Positions 18,453 to 32,171 of a DNA stretch of 64,000 bases are shown piece after piece. The first letter of the stretch is position 1. The number at the start of each line of letters is the position of its first letter. Origin of the DNA: Skermania piniformis (GTDB lineage: Bacteria > Actinomycetota > Actinomycetes > Mycobacteriales > Mycobacteriaceae); NCBI RefSeq assembly GCF_019285775.1, contig NZ_CP079105.1, positions 2,356,001 to 2,420,000 of the forward strand, read 5' to 3'. The position numbers were made by a program, and so were the translations under genes. A model generated the notes under the pieces. That model did not search any database and had not been told where the DNA came from. It saw only the letters and a list, made by a program, of their open reading frames with translations.

Positions 18453-20207
18453 TCAGCCGCGTTCGGCCCGGGCGGTCGCCAGCAGCTCCTCGGCGTGCGC
18501 CCGGCCGGTCTCGGTGTCGTCCAGCCCGGCCAGCATCCGGGCCAGTTCCACCACCCGCTGGTCGTCGGCCAGCGTCCGGACCACACTCGCGGCGTCGCGG
18601 TCGGTCCGGTCGACCACCAGATGGGTGTCGGCGAAAGCCGCCACCTGAGGCAGGTGGGTTACGACGATCACCTGCCGGGTGCGGGCAAGTCGAGCCAGCC
18701 GACGGCCGATCTCGACCGCCGCCCGGCCGCCGACGCCGGCATCGACCTCGTCGAACACCATCGTGGCACCGTGTTCGGAGTCGGCCAGCACGACTTCCAG
18801 CGCGAGCATCACTCGGGACAACTCGCCGCCGGACGCGGTGCGCCCGATCGGCCGCGGCTGCCCGCCGTCGCTCGCGGCCAGCCGGAACTCGACCTCGTCG
18901 ATGCCGAACGGCCCGGCTGTGACCGTATGTCCGTCGACCACCAGTGCCGCCGCATCCCCGGCCGCGGCCGGCACCGGCCGCACCTGCACCTGCAGGCGCG
19001 CACCACCCATCGCCAGACCGCCGAGTTCCCCGCTGACCGCCTCGGCCAACTTCGCCGCAGAATCGTGCCGCGCCGTGGACAAGTCGGCCGCGAGCCGGGC
19101 GAGTAACGCACCCGCGGCGTCGACCTGCTCGCTCAACCGGGACAGCGCGTCGACCGAAACATCCAGCGACGCAAGGCGTTCGCGACCACGCTCGGCCCAC
19201 TCCAAGACGCCCGCAACATCGGCGGCGTACTTGCGGACGAGAGCCTTCAGCTCGGCCTGCCGACCGAGCAATCGGTCCAACGCGCCGGGGTCCGCGGGCA
19301 GCGCGTCCAGGTAGCTGCTCAGTTCACCGGCAGCGTCGACCGCGATCGCGATCGCCTCACCGAGCCGGGGCGCCAGTTCGGTCAACGCCGGGTCGTCGGT
19401 GCCGTCCAGCCGGGCGCGGGCGGTGCCGAGCAGGTCGAGTACCCCGCCGGAATCGGCTGCACCACTGTCGTCACCGGTCAGCATCAGGTGCGCCGCCGTC
19501 GCGGCATCGCGCAACGTGTCCAGCTCGCTCAGTCGACGAACCTCGGTGACCAGCGCCACGTCCTCGCCGGGTTCCGGCGCCACCGCGTCGATCTCCAGCA
19601 ACGACTGCTGCAACCGGTCCGCCTCCAAGGCCAGCTCGCGCGCGCGTTCGGTGCGTTCGGTCAGCTCGCGCCGGGTACGGGTCCACTCGGCCCGAACCGA
19701 GCGGTACTGCGATAACAGATCGGCGACCGGACCGCCGGCGAACCGGTCCAATGCCCGGCGCTGCTCGTCCGCGCGTTGCAACCGGAGCTGATCATGCTGG
19801 CCGTGCACCGTCAGCAATGGGGCGGTGAACTCGGCCAGCACACCCGCCGGAACACCTCGCCCACCCAGGTGCGCCCGCGAACGACCGTCGGCGGTGACCG
19901 TGCGAGCGACGATGACGCTGTCGTCATCGTCCCGGCCGGCCCCCGCCTCGTCCAACATCCGGTCCAGCTCGGAACGCAGCTCGACCGCCACATCCTCGGT
20001 GCCGAACCGGCCTTCCACAACCGCCCGCTTCGCCCCCGCCCGCACCCGATCGCTGGCCGCGCGGGCACCGCCGAGCAGGTGCAGGCTGGTCACCACCATC
20101 GTCTTACCGGCACCGGTCTCGCCGGTGAGCACGGTGAATCCGGCGTCGAATCGGGCCGACGCCGTGGAGATGGCGCCGAGACCCTCGATCCTGATCTCTT
20201 CCAGCAC
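18453..20207 (-). CDS. recN: DNA repair protein RecN
   Basis: A 584-residue SMC-like RecN, which acts at DNA double-strand breaks. Walker A GETGAGKTMVVTSLHLLGG sits near residue 30, a long charged coiled-coil section with WTRTRRELTERTERARELAL follows, then the ABC signature ASGGELSRVMLALEVVL and Walker B TMVFDEVDAGVGGRAA. All ATPase motifs are intact and the length is normal. It ends five bases after the nadK gene begins its run upstream (nadK stop at 20213), so nadK and recN are probably co-transcribed, as in M. tuberculosis. Confidence 0.94.
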   Translation of the reverse strand: MLEEIRIEGLGAISTASARFDAGFTVLTGETGAGKTMVVTSLHLLGGARAASDRVRAGAKRAVVEGRFGTEDVAVELRSELDRMLDEAGAGRDDDDSVIVARTVTADGRSRAHLGGRGVPAGVLAEFTAPLLTVHGQHDQLRLQRADEQRRALDRFAGGPVADLLSQYRSVRAEWTRTRRELTERTERARELALEADRLQQSLLEIDAVAPEPGEDVALVTEVRRLSELDTLRDAATAAHLMLTGDDSGAADSGGVLDLLGTARARLDGTDDPALTELAPRLGEAIAIAVDAAGELSSYLDALPADPGALDRLLGRQAELKALVRKYAADVAGVLEWAERGRERLASLDVSVDALSRLSEQVDAAGALLARLAADLSTARHDSAAKLAEAVSGELGGLAMGGARLQVQVRPVPAAAGDAAALVVDGHTVTAGPFGIDEVEFRLAASDGGQPRPIGRTASGGELSRVMLALEVVLADSEHGATMVFDEVDAGVGGRAAVEIGRRLARLARTRQVIVVTHLPQVAAFADTHLVVDRTDRDAASVVRTLADDQRVVELARMLAGLDDTETGRAHAEELLATARAERG

Positions 20208-20212
20208 GCCGA

Positions 20213-21112
20213 CTACGCCCTTCCCCGCCAGCCGGTCACCGGCAGATCGAACTTACGCACCATCCGGTCCGCGAACGGTGCCGAATCGAGCCGCACCCAC
20301 TGCACCGGACGCTCGCCGCAGACCGCCTCGACCCGTCCGCCGCGGGGCAGCTCGAGCGTGCGCCGACCATCCAGGAACACCACCGCGTCGTGCCCGGCGG
20401 CAACGGTCTCCACCGCAATCACCGACGCCGGGCTGGTCACCAACGGCCGGGCGAACAAGGCGTGGGCGTTGCTCGGGATCACCAGCAGCGCTTCCAGTTC
20501 CGGCCACACCACCGGGCCGCCGGCGGAGAATGCGTACGCGGTGGACCCGGTGGGAGTGGCGATCAACACGCCGTCGCAACCGAACGCGGAGACCGGCCGT
20601 CCATCCACCTCGAGCACGACCTCGAGTACCCCCAGTCGGGACTCGTTTTCGATGCTGGCCTCGTTCAACGCCCAGCCGCGACCGAGTACCTCGTCGTCGC
20701 GGCGCACCGACACGTCGACCGTCATCCGCGGTTCCACCTGGTAATCCTGCCGAATCACCTGCGCCAACGCATCGTCGAGGTGTTCCGCCTCCGCCTCGGT
20801 GAGGAACCCGATCCGGCCGAGATTGATGCCGAGCACCGGGGTGTCCGACGGCCGGGCCAGCTCGGCCGCGCGGAGGAACGTCCCGTCGCCGCCGAGGCAC
20901 AGCACCATCTCGCAGCCGGCAGCGGCGTGCGGCCCGGGGTCGACCGCGGTCGGCTGCACCCCGCACCCCGCAGCCACGCCGGACCGGTCGAGCTCACCGC
21001 CGAGTACCCGGAGGCCGATTCCGGCCGCGGCGAACGAACGGGCAACGCGCCCAGCGGTCTCGGCGATGTCGGTCCGGCCGGTGTGCGATACCAGCAAGAT
21101 CTCCCGGGTCAT
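20213..21112 (-). CDS. nadK: NAD kinase
   Basis: A 299-residue NAD kinase that makes NADP from NAD. It has the diacylglycerol-kinase-like [13 protein letters not shown] motif, the NE pair in [12 protein letters not shown], and the substrate loop [17 protein letters not shown]. The ATG at 21110-21112 overlaps the tlyA stop as ATGA; the frame is open further upstream but inside tlyA. The order tlyA-nadK-recN is the same as in M. tuberculosis (Rv1694-1696). Confidence 0.94.
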   Translation of the reverse strand: MTREILLVSHTGRTDIAETAGRVARSFAAAGIGLRVLGGELDRSGVAAGCGVQPTAVDPGPHAAAGCEMVLCLGGDGTFLRAAELARPSDTPVLGINLGRIGFLTEAEAEHLDDALAQVIRQDYQVEPRMTVDVSVRRDDEVLGRGWALNEASIENESRLGVLEVVLEVDGRPVSAFGCDGVLIATPTGSTAYAFSAGGPVVWPELEALLVIPSNAHALFARPLVTSPASVIAVETVAAGHDAVVFLDGRRTLELPRGGRVEAVCGERPVQWVRLDSAPFADRMVRKFDLPVTGWRGRA

Positions 21113-21927
21113 GCCGGTCCCGCCGTCACGGCCGCGGCAATTCGCTCGGCCGGCCCGATACCGTCTACGGGCGGCTCGCGGCGCAGCCACAGGAAGTACT
21201 CGACATTGCCGGACGGTCCCGGCAGCGGGCTGGCCACCGCGCCGTGGACGTGCAGCCCGAGTCCCGCCGCGGTGTCGGCCACCCCGCAGACAGCCGCGCC
21301 GCGGAGCTGCGGGTCCCGTACCACCCCGCCCGCGCCGACCCGATCCTTACCCACCTCGAACTGCGGTTTGACCATCGGCAACAGGTCCGCGTCCGGCCCG
21401 GCGCAACCGGTCAACGCGGGCAGGACCAAGCCGAGGGAGATGAACGACAGATCGGCGACGACGAGATCGACCGGGCCACCGATCTCCGGGGCGGTCAGCG
21501 CACGCACATTGGTCCGGTCGTGCACCTGAACCCGGGGATCGTTGCGCAACCGCCAGACCAGCTGGCCGTACCCGACATCGACCGCGACCACTGCACGAGC
21601 CGCGCGCCGCAGCAACACGTCGGTGAACCCACCGGTCGAGGCGCCGGCGTCGAGACACCGGCGTCCGGCAACCCGGAGGCCGGCCGGCTCGAAGGCCGCC
21701 AGGGCACCGAGCAACTTGTGCGCACCCCGGGACGCCCACTCCATGTCGCCGTTCGGCGCCGGCCGAACCACCAACGGGGTGCCCACCTCGACCGCCGTCG
21801 CCGCCTTGCTGGCCACGGCACCGGCAATCAGAACCCGGCCGGCACCGATCAACTCGACCGCGTGCTCCCGGGATCGGGCCATTCCGCGCCGCACCAGTTC
21901 GGCGTCGACCCGCGCGCGCCGGGCCAC
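21109..21927 (-). CDS. tlyA: rRNA 2'-O-methyltransferase / hemolysin TlyA
   Basis: A 272-residue TlyA. In mycobacteria this enzyme adds 2'-O-methyl groups to 16S and 23S rRNA, which makes ribosomes sensitive to capreomycin. An N-terminal S4 RNA-binding domain ([21 protein letters not shown]) is joined by a short linker to an FtsJ-type methyltransferase with the SAM loop [16 protein letters not shown], followed by [14 protein letters not shown]. The start is GTG at 21925-21927, one base after the stop of the small upstream gene. Confidence 0.93.
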   Translation of the reverse strand: MARRARVDAELVRRGMARSREHAVELIGAGRVLIAGAVASKAATAVEVGTPLVVRPAPNGDMEWASRGAHKLLGALAAFEPAGLRVAGRRCLDAGASTGGFTDVLLRRAARAVVAVDVGYGQLVWRLRNDPRVQVHDRTNVRALTAPEIGGPVDLVVADLSFISLGLVLPALTGCAGPDADLLPMVKPQFEVGKDRVGAGGVVRDPQLRGAAVCGVADTAAGLGLHVHGAVASPLPGPSGNVEYFLWLRREPPVDGIGPAERIAAAVTAGPA

Positions 21928-21928
21928 C

Positions 21929-22135
21929 TCAGATCTTGTCCACCGTGGCCAGCGCCTCGACCAACAGGTCGTGCGCCCGCTCCAACACGCGAGTGCGGTC
22001 GGCCAGCGAATGCCGGCCGTCCTCGGCGTCGAGACCGGCCAGCAGCGCCGCGATGTCGTCCCGGATCTGTTCGGGGTCGGCGAACCCGGTACCGCCGGCC
22101 AGGTGCTGTCCGGGTTTGGGCCCGGGTTTGGGCAT
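21929..22135 (-). CDS. Small conserved hypothetical protein (Rv1693-like position)
   Basis: A 68-residue protein starting MPKPGPKPGQHLAGG, with a glycine/proline-rich head and a helical, acidic tail (DDIAALLAGLDAEDG, ALATVDKI). No domain is recognised. A GTG at 22144 would add three residues. It fills the place of the small gene Rv1693 between tlyA and the HAD phosphatase in M. tuberculosis, and its close packing on both sides supports a real gene. A role with TlyA or NadK is only guesswork. Confidence 0.7.
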   Translation of the reverse strand: MPKPGPKPGQHLAGGTGFADPEQIRDDIAALLAGLDAEDGRHSLADRTRVLERAHDLLVEALATVDKI

Positions 22136-22153
22136 GGACGTCACACGGCCACG

Positions 22154-23230
22154 CTAGCCGATCTCGGTGGTGCCCGGAACGAGCGGGACCGCCGGTCCGG
22201 CCAGCACGGTCCGTTCCTCCCAGCGCCGCAAGGCGGCTGCCGCCGCCGGCCCGAGCGGCCGCAACTCGCCGAACTCGGGGTTCGCCCACGCCGTAGCGAC
22301 CGCCGCCGCAAGTCCGGCAGCGTCATCACCCAACCCGTCGGCGGCCGACTCCACGCCGCCCGACCGGCTGAGCAGCACATCCGTTCCGTCGAACTCGGCT
22401 CGCCAGCCGGCCCGGCCGGCCGCGGCTGCGCGCTCGATCGGGCGGTTGATCGCATCGAGCGCGAACGCGACGAAACTCGGTCGCTGCTCGACCGGCGCCC
22501 GGAGTAGGTCGCGAACGGTCGATACGCCGGTCAGCACCAACAACGAATCCACCTCGGCGGCGTTGGCTCCCGCGATGTCGGTATCCAAGCGGTCTCCGAC
22601 GACCAAGGCGCGCTGTGCACCGGCCCGGTTCAGCGAGTCGATCATGATCGGACGAGCCGGCTTACCGGCGACGTCGGGACTGCGATCGGTCGCCGCGCGC
22701 ACCGCCGCGACCATCGACCCGTTTCCCGGCGCGAGCCCGCGCTCGGTCGGCAACGTGGCGTCGGTGTTCGTCGCGACCCAATCGGCGCCGGCCCGGATGG
22801 CGAACGACGCTTCGGCCAGCATCGCCCACCCGGTATCCGGATTGTGGCCCTGCACCACCGCCTTCGGCCGCTCGTCGGCACTGCGCACCGGGCGCAAACC
22901 CACCGCCGCAATCTCGGCAGCCAGCGCGTCGGTGCCGACCACCAGCACCGCCGACCCCGGCGCCAAGCGCCGGGCCAGCACGCCGGCGGCGGCCTGCGCA
23001 CTGGTCACCACATCGTCCGCGATCGCCGGAAAACCGAGCTCACGCAAATGCTCGGCAACCGTCTCGGGTCCCCGGCTGGCGTTGTTGGTCACATACAACA
23101 GCCGCTGCCCCGAGCCTTCGACCATATCCCCGGCCAACGCCGCTGCCGCACCGGGCACCGCGTGTGCGCCGACGTACAGTGTGCCGTCCAGGTCCAGCAG
23201 TAGCGCGTCGTATCCAGCGCGCAGGATCAC
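22154..23230 (-). CDS. HAD-superfamily hydrolase, subfamily IIA phosphatase
   Basis: A 358-residue HAD phosphatase of the NagD/PGP type. Catalytic motif I is LLLDLDGTLY, motif II YVTNNAS, and the late acidic motif is VVGDRLDTDIAGANAAEVDSL. A cap domain lies between motifs II and III as expected for subfamily IIA. About 90 extra residues follow the HAD fold. Homologues in this position (Rv1692) have been reported as glycerol-3-phosphate phosphatases acting in membrane-lipid recycling, so that activity is a reasonable guess. Its start overlaps the stop of the preceding TPR-like gene. Confidence 0.88.
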   Translation of the reverse strand: MILRAGYDALLLDLDGTLYVGAHAVPGAAAALAGDMVEGSGQRLLYVTNNASRGPETVAEHLRELGFPAIADDVVTSAQAAAGVLARRLAPGSAVLVVGTDALAAEIAAVGLRPVRSADERPKAVVQGHNPDTGWAMLAEASFAIRAGADWVATNTDATLPTERGLAPGNGSMVAAVRAATDRSPDVAGKPARPIMIDSLNRAGAQRALVVGDRLDTDIAGANAAEVDSLLVLTGVSTVRDLLRAPVEQRPSFVAFALDAINRPIERAAAAGRAGWRAEFDGTDVLLSRSGGVESAADGLGDDAAGLAAAVATAWANPEFGELRPLGPAAAAALRRWEERTVLAGPAVPLVPGTTEIG

Positions 23231-24060
23231 GAACTCTCCCCGGTGCTTTCAGCGCTTTCAGTGCCTTCGGCGAATTCCGCAACTCGCTCTTCGGCGTCGG
23301 TGACACCCTCGGTGTCGGCCGCCGCCGCATTGAGAAACCAGGTCAGCGCGTCGGCCGACCGGCCTGCGGCGACCAGCGCCTCGGCGTAGGCGTAGAACAG
23401 CCGCGCCGCAGTCGACCCGGTCCGCGCCGGGTCGAGGTCGCGGGTCTGCAACACCACCACCGCCTGATCCGGCTGCCCCAGGTCGAGTCGCGCGCCGGCC
23501 TCGACAATCCGTAACTCGATCGCTTCGTCGCCGGTCAACGAACGGCCCTCCGGACTGCGGACCAACTCGATCGCCCGTTCCGGGCGGCCGAGCCCACGCT
23601 CGCAGTCGGCCATCACCGAGAGCAACGTATTGCCACCCGCCATCCGGCGGGCGGCGCGTAGCTCGGCCAAAGCTTCCGCCCACTCGCCGGCGTGATACGC
23701 AGCTACACCGGCGGTTTCCCGAACCACCGCAATCCGGCCCGCGCGACGGCGAGCTGCCCGTGCGTACTCCAACGCGGCCGCCGGGTCGTCGTCGAGCAAC
23801 CGGCCGGCCATCAGCAGTTGCCGCGCCACGGTGTCGGCATTGTTTCGGTCCAGCGACAGCAGGTCGCGACGAATCTCGGCCGGCAACTCGTCTGCCGAGG
23901 CATCATCCGGGAGCTCGGGTTCGGGCGGACGTGGCGCTCGGCGCTCGTCCGATGCCTTCGGACCGGGCCGCGATCCCGGCCGCCCACCGGTCCGTGGGCC
24001 CGACGGGCGTCCGCCTGCCGAACCGCCGCGGAAATTTCTCCGCTCGTCGCTGGGCACCAC
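23227..24060 (-). CDS. TPR-like repeat protein (Rv1691-like)
   Basis: A 277-residue protein with a disordered Arg/Gly/Pro-rich head (about residues 1-60) and a helical body whose repeats (ALEYARAARRRAGRIAVVRE, AGEWAEALAELRAARRMAGG, RPERAIELV, GRSADALTWFLNAAAAD) look like tetratricopeptide units. Such proteins serve as binding scaffolds; the partner is unknown. Two GTG codons lie side by side at 24055-24060, preceded by GGGGAG, and the inner one has the better spacing. It follows the 5S rRNA and its terminator, and matches Rv1691 in gene order. Confidence 0.78.
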   Translation of the reverse strand: MVPSDERRNFRGGSAGGRPSGPRTGGRPGSRPGPKASDERRAPRPPEPELPDDASADELPAEIRRDLLSLDRNNADTVARQLLMAGRLLDDDPAAALEYARAARRRAGRIAVVRETAGVAAYHAGEWAEALAELRAARRMAGGNTLLSVMADCERGLGRPERAIELVRSPEGRSLTGDEAIELRIVEAGARLDLGQPDQAVVVLQTRDLDPARTGSTAARLFYAYAEALVAAGRSADALTWFLNAAAADTEGVTDAEERVAEFAEGTESAESTGESS

Positions 24061-24130
24061 GACTCCCCTGTTCTGTTCGACATCTGTAGACGGTCTGCCT
24101 TCGAAAGACCATAAGCATTTCGAATGCCGT

Positions 24131-24158
24131 GAGGCCCTCCAGGTTTCTGGAGGGCCTC
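24131..24158 (-). terminator. Hairpin after the 5S rRNA gene
   Basis: A perfect 12-base-pair stem (GAGGCCCTCCAG / CTGGAGGGCCTC) with a four-base loop starts 16 bases beyond the 5S 3' end. There is no strong T run after it, as is common for actinobacterial terminators. It most likely ends the rRNA operon transcript before the TPR-like gene. Confidence 0.8.
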
Positions 24159-24174
24159 GCGGGGTGAAGGGGTG

Positions 24175-24292
24175 TTCGGCGGTGTCCTACTCTCCCACAC
24201 TCTGTCGGGTGCAGTACCATCGGCGCTGGCAGGCTTAGCTTCCGGGTTCGGGATGGGTCCGGGCGTTTCCCTGTCGCTGTGGCCGCCGTAAC
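24175..24292 (-). rRNA. rrf: 5S ribosomal RNA
   Basis: The minus strand reads GTTACGGCGGCCACAGCGAC at its 5' end, CCCGGACCCATCCCGAACCC in the middle and GTGGGAGAGTAGGACACCGC near its 3' end, the usual actinobacterial 5S layout. The ends are set by complementarity of GGCGG and CCGCC and are approximate to a few bases. It is separated from the 23S gene by about 80 bases. Confidence 0.93.
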
Positions 24293-24371
24293 GGGGTGAA
24301 ACAACGGTTCCGCGTTGTGCGGTGGTGGGGTGTTGTTTCAGATACTGGGCAGTGGACGTATATGTGTGTTG

Positions 24372-29472
<5,101 letters not shown>

Positions 29473-29964
29473 AACCAACAACACACCACACACCCCCACA
29501 CAAAAGGCGGGAACACACAGCATGTATCAGAAATAAACGAGAGCAGAACCACATTCCACTCAACAAAAACGCCAACACAAAATGTTGACAAAAAAACAAA
29601 ACCCACACCCACCCAAACACAAACCCCTAAAGGCCTGCACCCAGACAAATGCGAGCCAAACAATGGCACCAACATCCATCAACACACTATCGAGTTCTCA
29701 AACAACACACACACCGGATAATTGTCTCCAACTTCCCGGCGCAACCCGCACAAACTATCTCGCTTCGATCACGCCTGTCAAATCGGCGCGCCCGAAGACT
29801 GAGTAGTTTAGTCTCGGATTTATCAGCTACATCTTAGTGCTCGGCTCGGTCTCCCGGGCCAGGCGCAGCAGATCGTGTCTCGCTGACTTGAACTAAGTTA
29901 CAGGCTCGATACCGGTTCGTCAACTCGGTGCGACACAGCTCACATCCGAACCCGAAACCGCAGG
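29473..29964 (-). promoter_or_regulatory. rRNA operon leader and promoter region
   Basis: This 492-base stretch between the tyrS stop and the 16S gene holds the rRNA promoter and leader. On the minus strand TTGACA (29776-29781), an 18-base gap and TAGTTT (29752-29757) form a good promoter. About 50 bases downstream is GTTTGAGAACT (29693-29703), the conserved actinobacterial rrn antitermination motif, repeated in the 16S-23S spacer. Further down, T-rich sequence with TGTCAACATTTTGTGTTGGC (about 29570-29590) is probably part of the 16S processing stem. A second, farther-upstream promoter is possible but not clear. No protein gene is present. Confidence 0.75.
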
Positions 29965-31245
29965 TCAGAGCGTGCGGCTGACGCCGGCTACGTTCCGCTT
30001 TCCGCGACGCAGGACGAGCCACCGGTCGTGGAGGAAGTCGTCGGAGTCCGGTGTCCAGTCCACCGAGCCGATTCGCTGGTTGTTCACCGACGCACCGCCC
30101 TCGCCCACCGTGCGCCGAGCCGCCGCGCGGCTCTCACTCAGGCCGGTGGCGACCAACAGGTCCACGATCGTCGGTTGCCCGGCCGGCAACTCGGCGATCG
30201 ACGCTTCGGCCAACGCCGCACCGAGCGTCGCGCTGTCCAACTCGCCGAGCTCCGCCCGGCCGAAAAGCGCCTGGCTGGCCAGCTCGACCCGGCGGGTCTG
30301 CTCGGCCCCGTGCACCAACGTCGTCATCTCGGCGGCCAAGCGGCGCTGCGCTTCTCGATCCTGTGGCCGTTGCTCGGTCGCTGCCGCGAGTTCGGCCAGC
30401 TCATCGGCGGTCAGAAAGGTGAACCAACGCAGGTACCGGACGACGTCCGCATCCGCGGTGTTGCGGAAGTACTGGTACCAGGCATACGGGCTGGTCATCT
30501 CCGAGTCGAGCCACAGGCTCCCACCGCCGGTGGACTTGCCGAACTTCTTCCCATCCGCCGCGGTGACCAGCGGCACGGTCAGCGCATGCACGTGGGCGCC
30601 GTCGACCTTGCGGTTGAGATCGACCCCGGCGAGGATATTTCCCCACTGATCCGAGCCACCGACCTGCACGGTGCAGCCGTACGACCGACGCAAGTGCAGA
30701 TAGTCGTTGGCCTGCAACAACATATAGCTGAACTCGGTGAAGGAGATCCCGTCGGTATCCAGCCGTCGTTTCACGACGTCCCGGCCGAGCATCACGTTCA
30801 CCGAAAAGTGTTTGCCGACGTCCCGCAAGAAGTCGATCGCGGACATCCCGGCGGTCCATTCCACGTTGTCGACGATCCGCCCGGCAGACGGCGCATCGCC
30901 CAACTCGATGAACCGCGCCAACTGGGATCGGATCCGCTCGGCCCATTCGGCGACCGTGTCGGTCGAGTGCATCGCGCGCTCGCCGACCTCGCGCGGATCG
31001 CCGATCAACCCGGTGGCACCACCGGCGAGCACGATCGGTCGGTGGCCGGCGCGCTGGAACCTCGACATCGTCAACAACGGCACCAGGTGCCCGGCATGCA
31101 GGCTCGGTGCGGTCGGGTCGAAGCCCGAGTAGACGGTCAACGGGCCGGCGGCCGCAGCCGCGTGCAGCTCGGCGAGATCGGTCGACTGCGATATCAGACC
31201 GCGCCAGCTGAGTTCGTCGACGATGTCGTTCACGGTACGGATCAT
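29965..31245 (-). CDS. tyrS: Tyrosyl-tRNA synthetase
   Basis: A 426-residue class I tyrosyl-tRNA synthetase. The HIGH-type motif reads [12 protein letters not shown], the tyrosine pocket [10 protein letters not shown] and [10 protein letters not shown], and the KMSKS-type loop is [12 protein letters not shown]-terminal S4 domain ([20 protein letters not shown]) closes the protein. ATG at 31243-31245 overlaps the stop of the DNA glycosylase gene (ATGA); the frame is open further upstream but inside that gene. The mpg-tyrS order is the same in M. tuberculosis. Confidence 0.95.
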   Translation of the reverse strand: MIRTVNDIVDELSWRGLISQSTDLAELHAAAAAGPLTVYSGFDPTAPSLHAGHLVPLLTMSRFQRAGHRPIVLAGGATGLIGDPREVGERAMHSTDTVAEWAERIRSQLARFIELGDAPSAGRIVDNVEWTAGMSAIDFLRDVGKHFSVNVMLGRDVVKRRLDTDGISFTEFSYMLLQANDYLHLRRSYGCTVQVGGSDQWGNILAGVDLNRKVDGAHVHALTVPLVTAADGKKFGKSTGGGSLWLDSEMTSPYAWYQYFRNTADADVVRYLRWFTFLTADELAELAAATEQRPQDREAQRRLAAEMTTLVHGAEQTRRVELASQALFGRAELGELDSATLGAALAEASIAELPAGQPTIVDLLVATGLSESRAAARRTVGEGGASVNNQRIGSVDWTPDSDDFLHDRWLVLRRGKRNVAGVSRTL

Positions 31246-31853
31246 TCCGCAACCCCGACCGCCGGCGCACGCGGGCTGCGGCGATACCCGGAAACCGCGG
31301 CCGAGCCGGGCAGCCACAGCCGCCATGGCCGGTCGGCGGCGACGCTGACACCGACGCGCGGGCCTCGCTCGGCGCGCATCGGAGCGGCCAGCTGCAGCCG
31401 GATCGGCGATCGCGCCGACAGCAGGTCGACACCGTAGTCGTCGAGTGTGATGCCGAGCGCCCGGCCCAGATTCCCCGGTCCGCGCGCGAAATCGGCCGGC
31501 TGTCGCGCCGCCGGACGGCGGTCCCGGACCAGATCCGCCCCCGCGATCACTTCACCTGCCCGCAGCAGCACCGCCGCCGCCGCACCGGGCGGACCGCAGA
31601 CGACGTTCACACAGCGGTGAATGCCGTAGCTCAGGTAGACGTAGAGCCGCCCCGGCGGCCCGAACATGACCTGATTGCGCGAGGTCGGGCCCGGATAGGA
31701 GTGCGCGGCCGGGTCCGGCCACGGTCCGGCTGGATCGGACCCGTAGGCCTCGACCTCGACGATGCGCACGGTGACCGGCCCGGTCGTCAGGGTGGCGCCG
31801 AGCAGCCGGACGGCGGCGGTCACCGGATCGGCGGCGAGCTGGTCGACCGTCAT
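31242..31853 (-). CDS. mpg: 3-methyladenine DNA glycosylase (AAG/Mpg family)
   Basis: A 203-residue alkyl-adenine DNA glycosylase that removes alkylated purines in base excision repair. Family segments are [10 protein letters not shown] (with the catalytic glutamate), [38 protein letters not shown] and [13 protein letters not shown]. It is coupled to tyrS by a four-base overlap. The 69 bases upstream of its start hold no gene. Confidence 0.92.
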   Translation of the reverse strand: MTVDQLAADPVTAAVRLLGATLTTGPVTVRIVEVEAYGSDPAGPWPDPAAHSYPGPTSRNQVMFGPPGRLYVYLSYGIHRCVNVVCGPPGAAAAVLLRAGEVIAGADLVRDRRPAARQPADFARGPGNLGRALGITLDDYGVDLLSARSPIRLQLAAPMRAERGPRVGVSVAADRPWRLWLPGSAAVSGYRRSPRAPAVGVAE

Positions 31854-31922
31854 CGGGCCGATTTCTCCTGCCGATGCGGTACCCGGCTGCGCACCTTTCG
31901 CGGCACTGTCCGAGCGGCCGGC

Positions 31923-32171
31923 TCATCGAGCAGCGCGCGCCAGTAAATCCTCGTGCTCGGCCGGATCGGTGATCGAACGGGCGTCATCGACCAGCAACAC
32001 CGGAATGCCGTCCTCGATCGGATAGGCCAGCCGCAATCGCGGGTTGTAGAAGAGTTCGTCGACCGGGTCGATGCCGATGCCGCGTACCAGCAGCAGCGGT
32101 CCTTTGTCCTTCGGACAGGCCAGGATGCTCAGCAGAGTCTCGTCCACCCCGCACACGTTAGCGTCGATCAT
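31923..32171 (-). CDS. Trm112-like protein
   Basis: An 82-residue Trm112/YcaR-type protein. The core LLSILACPKDKGPLLLV plus LRLAYPIEDGIPVLLVDDAR is the family pattern. Family members often act as small partners that stabilise methyltransferases; the partner here is not known. The usual zinc site is reduced to a single cysteine. ATG at 32169-32171 overlaps the stop of the large fusion gene (ATGA). A GTG seven codons in, closer to the fold, is an alternative start. Confidence 0.85.
   Translation of the reverse strand: MIDANVCGVDETLLSILACPKDKGPLLLVRGIGIDPVDELFYNPRLRLAYPIEDGIPVLLVDDARSITDPAEHEDLLARAAR

Noticed and set aside
29885-29905. KstR-like sequence TTGAACTAAGTTACA
   Set aside because: AAC and GTT are separated by three bases and the consensus needs two.
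29880-29940. Possible tRNA T-arm (GGTTCGTCAAC) before the rRNA promoter
   Set aside because: No acceptor stem, anticodon arm or GGTTCRANNC-type loop can be folded around it.
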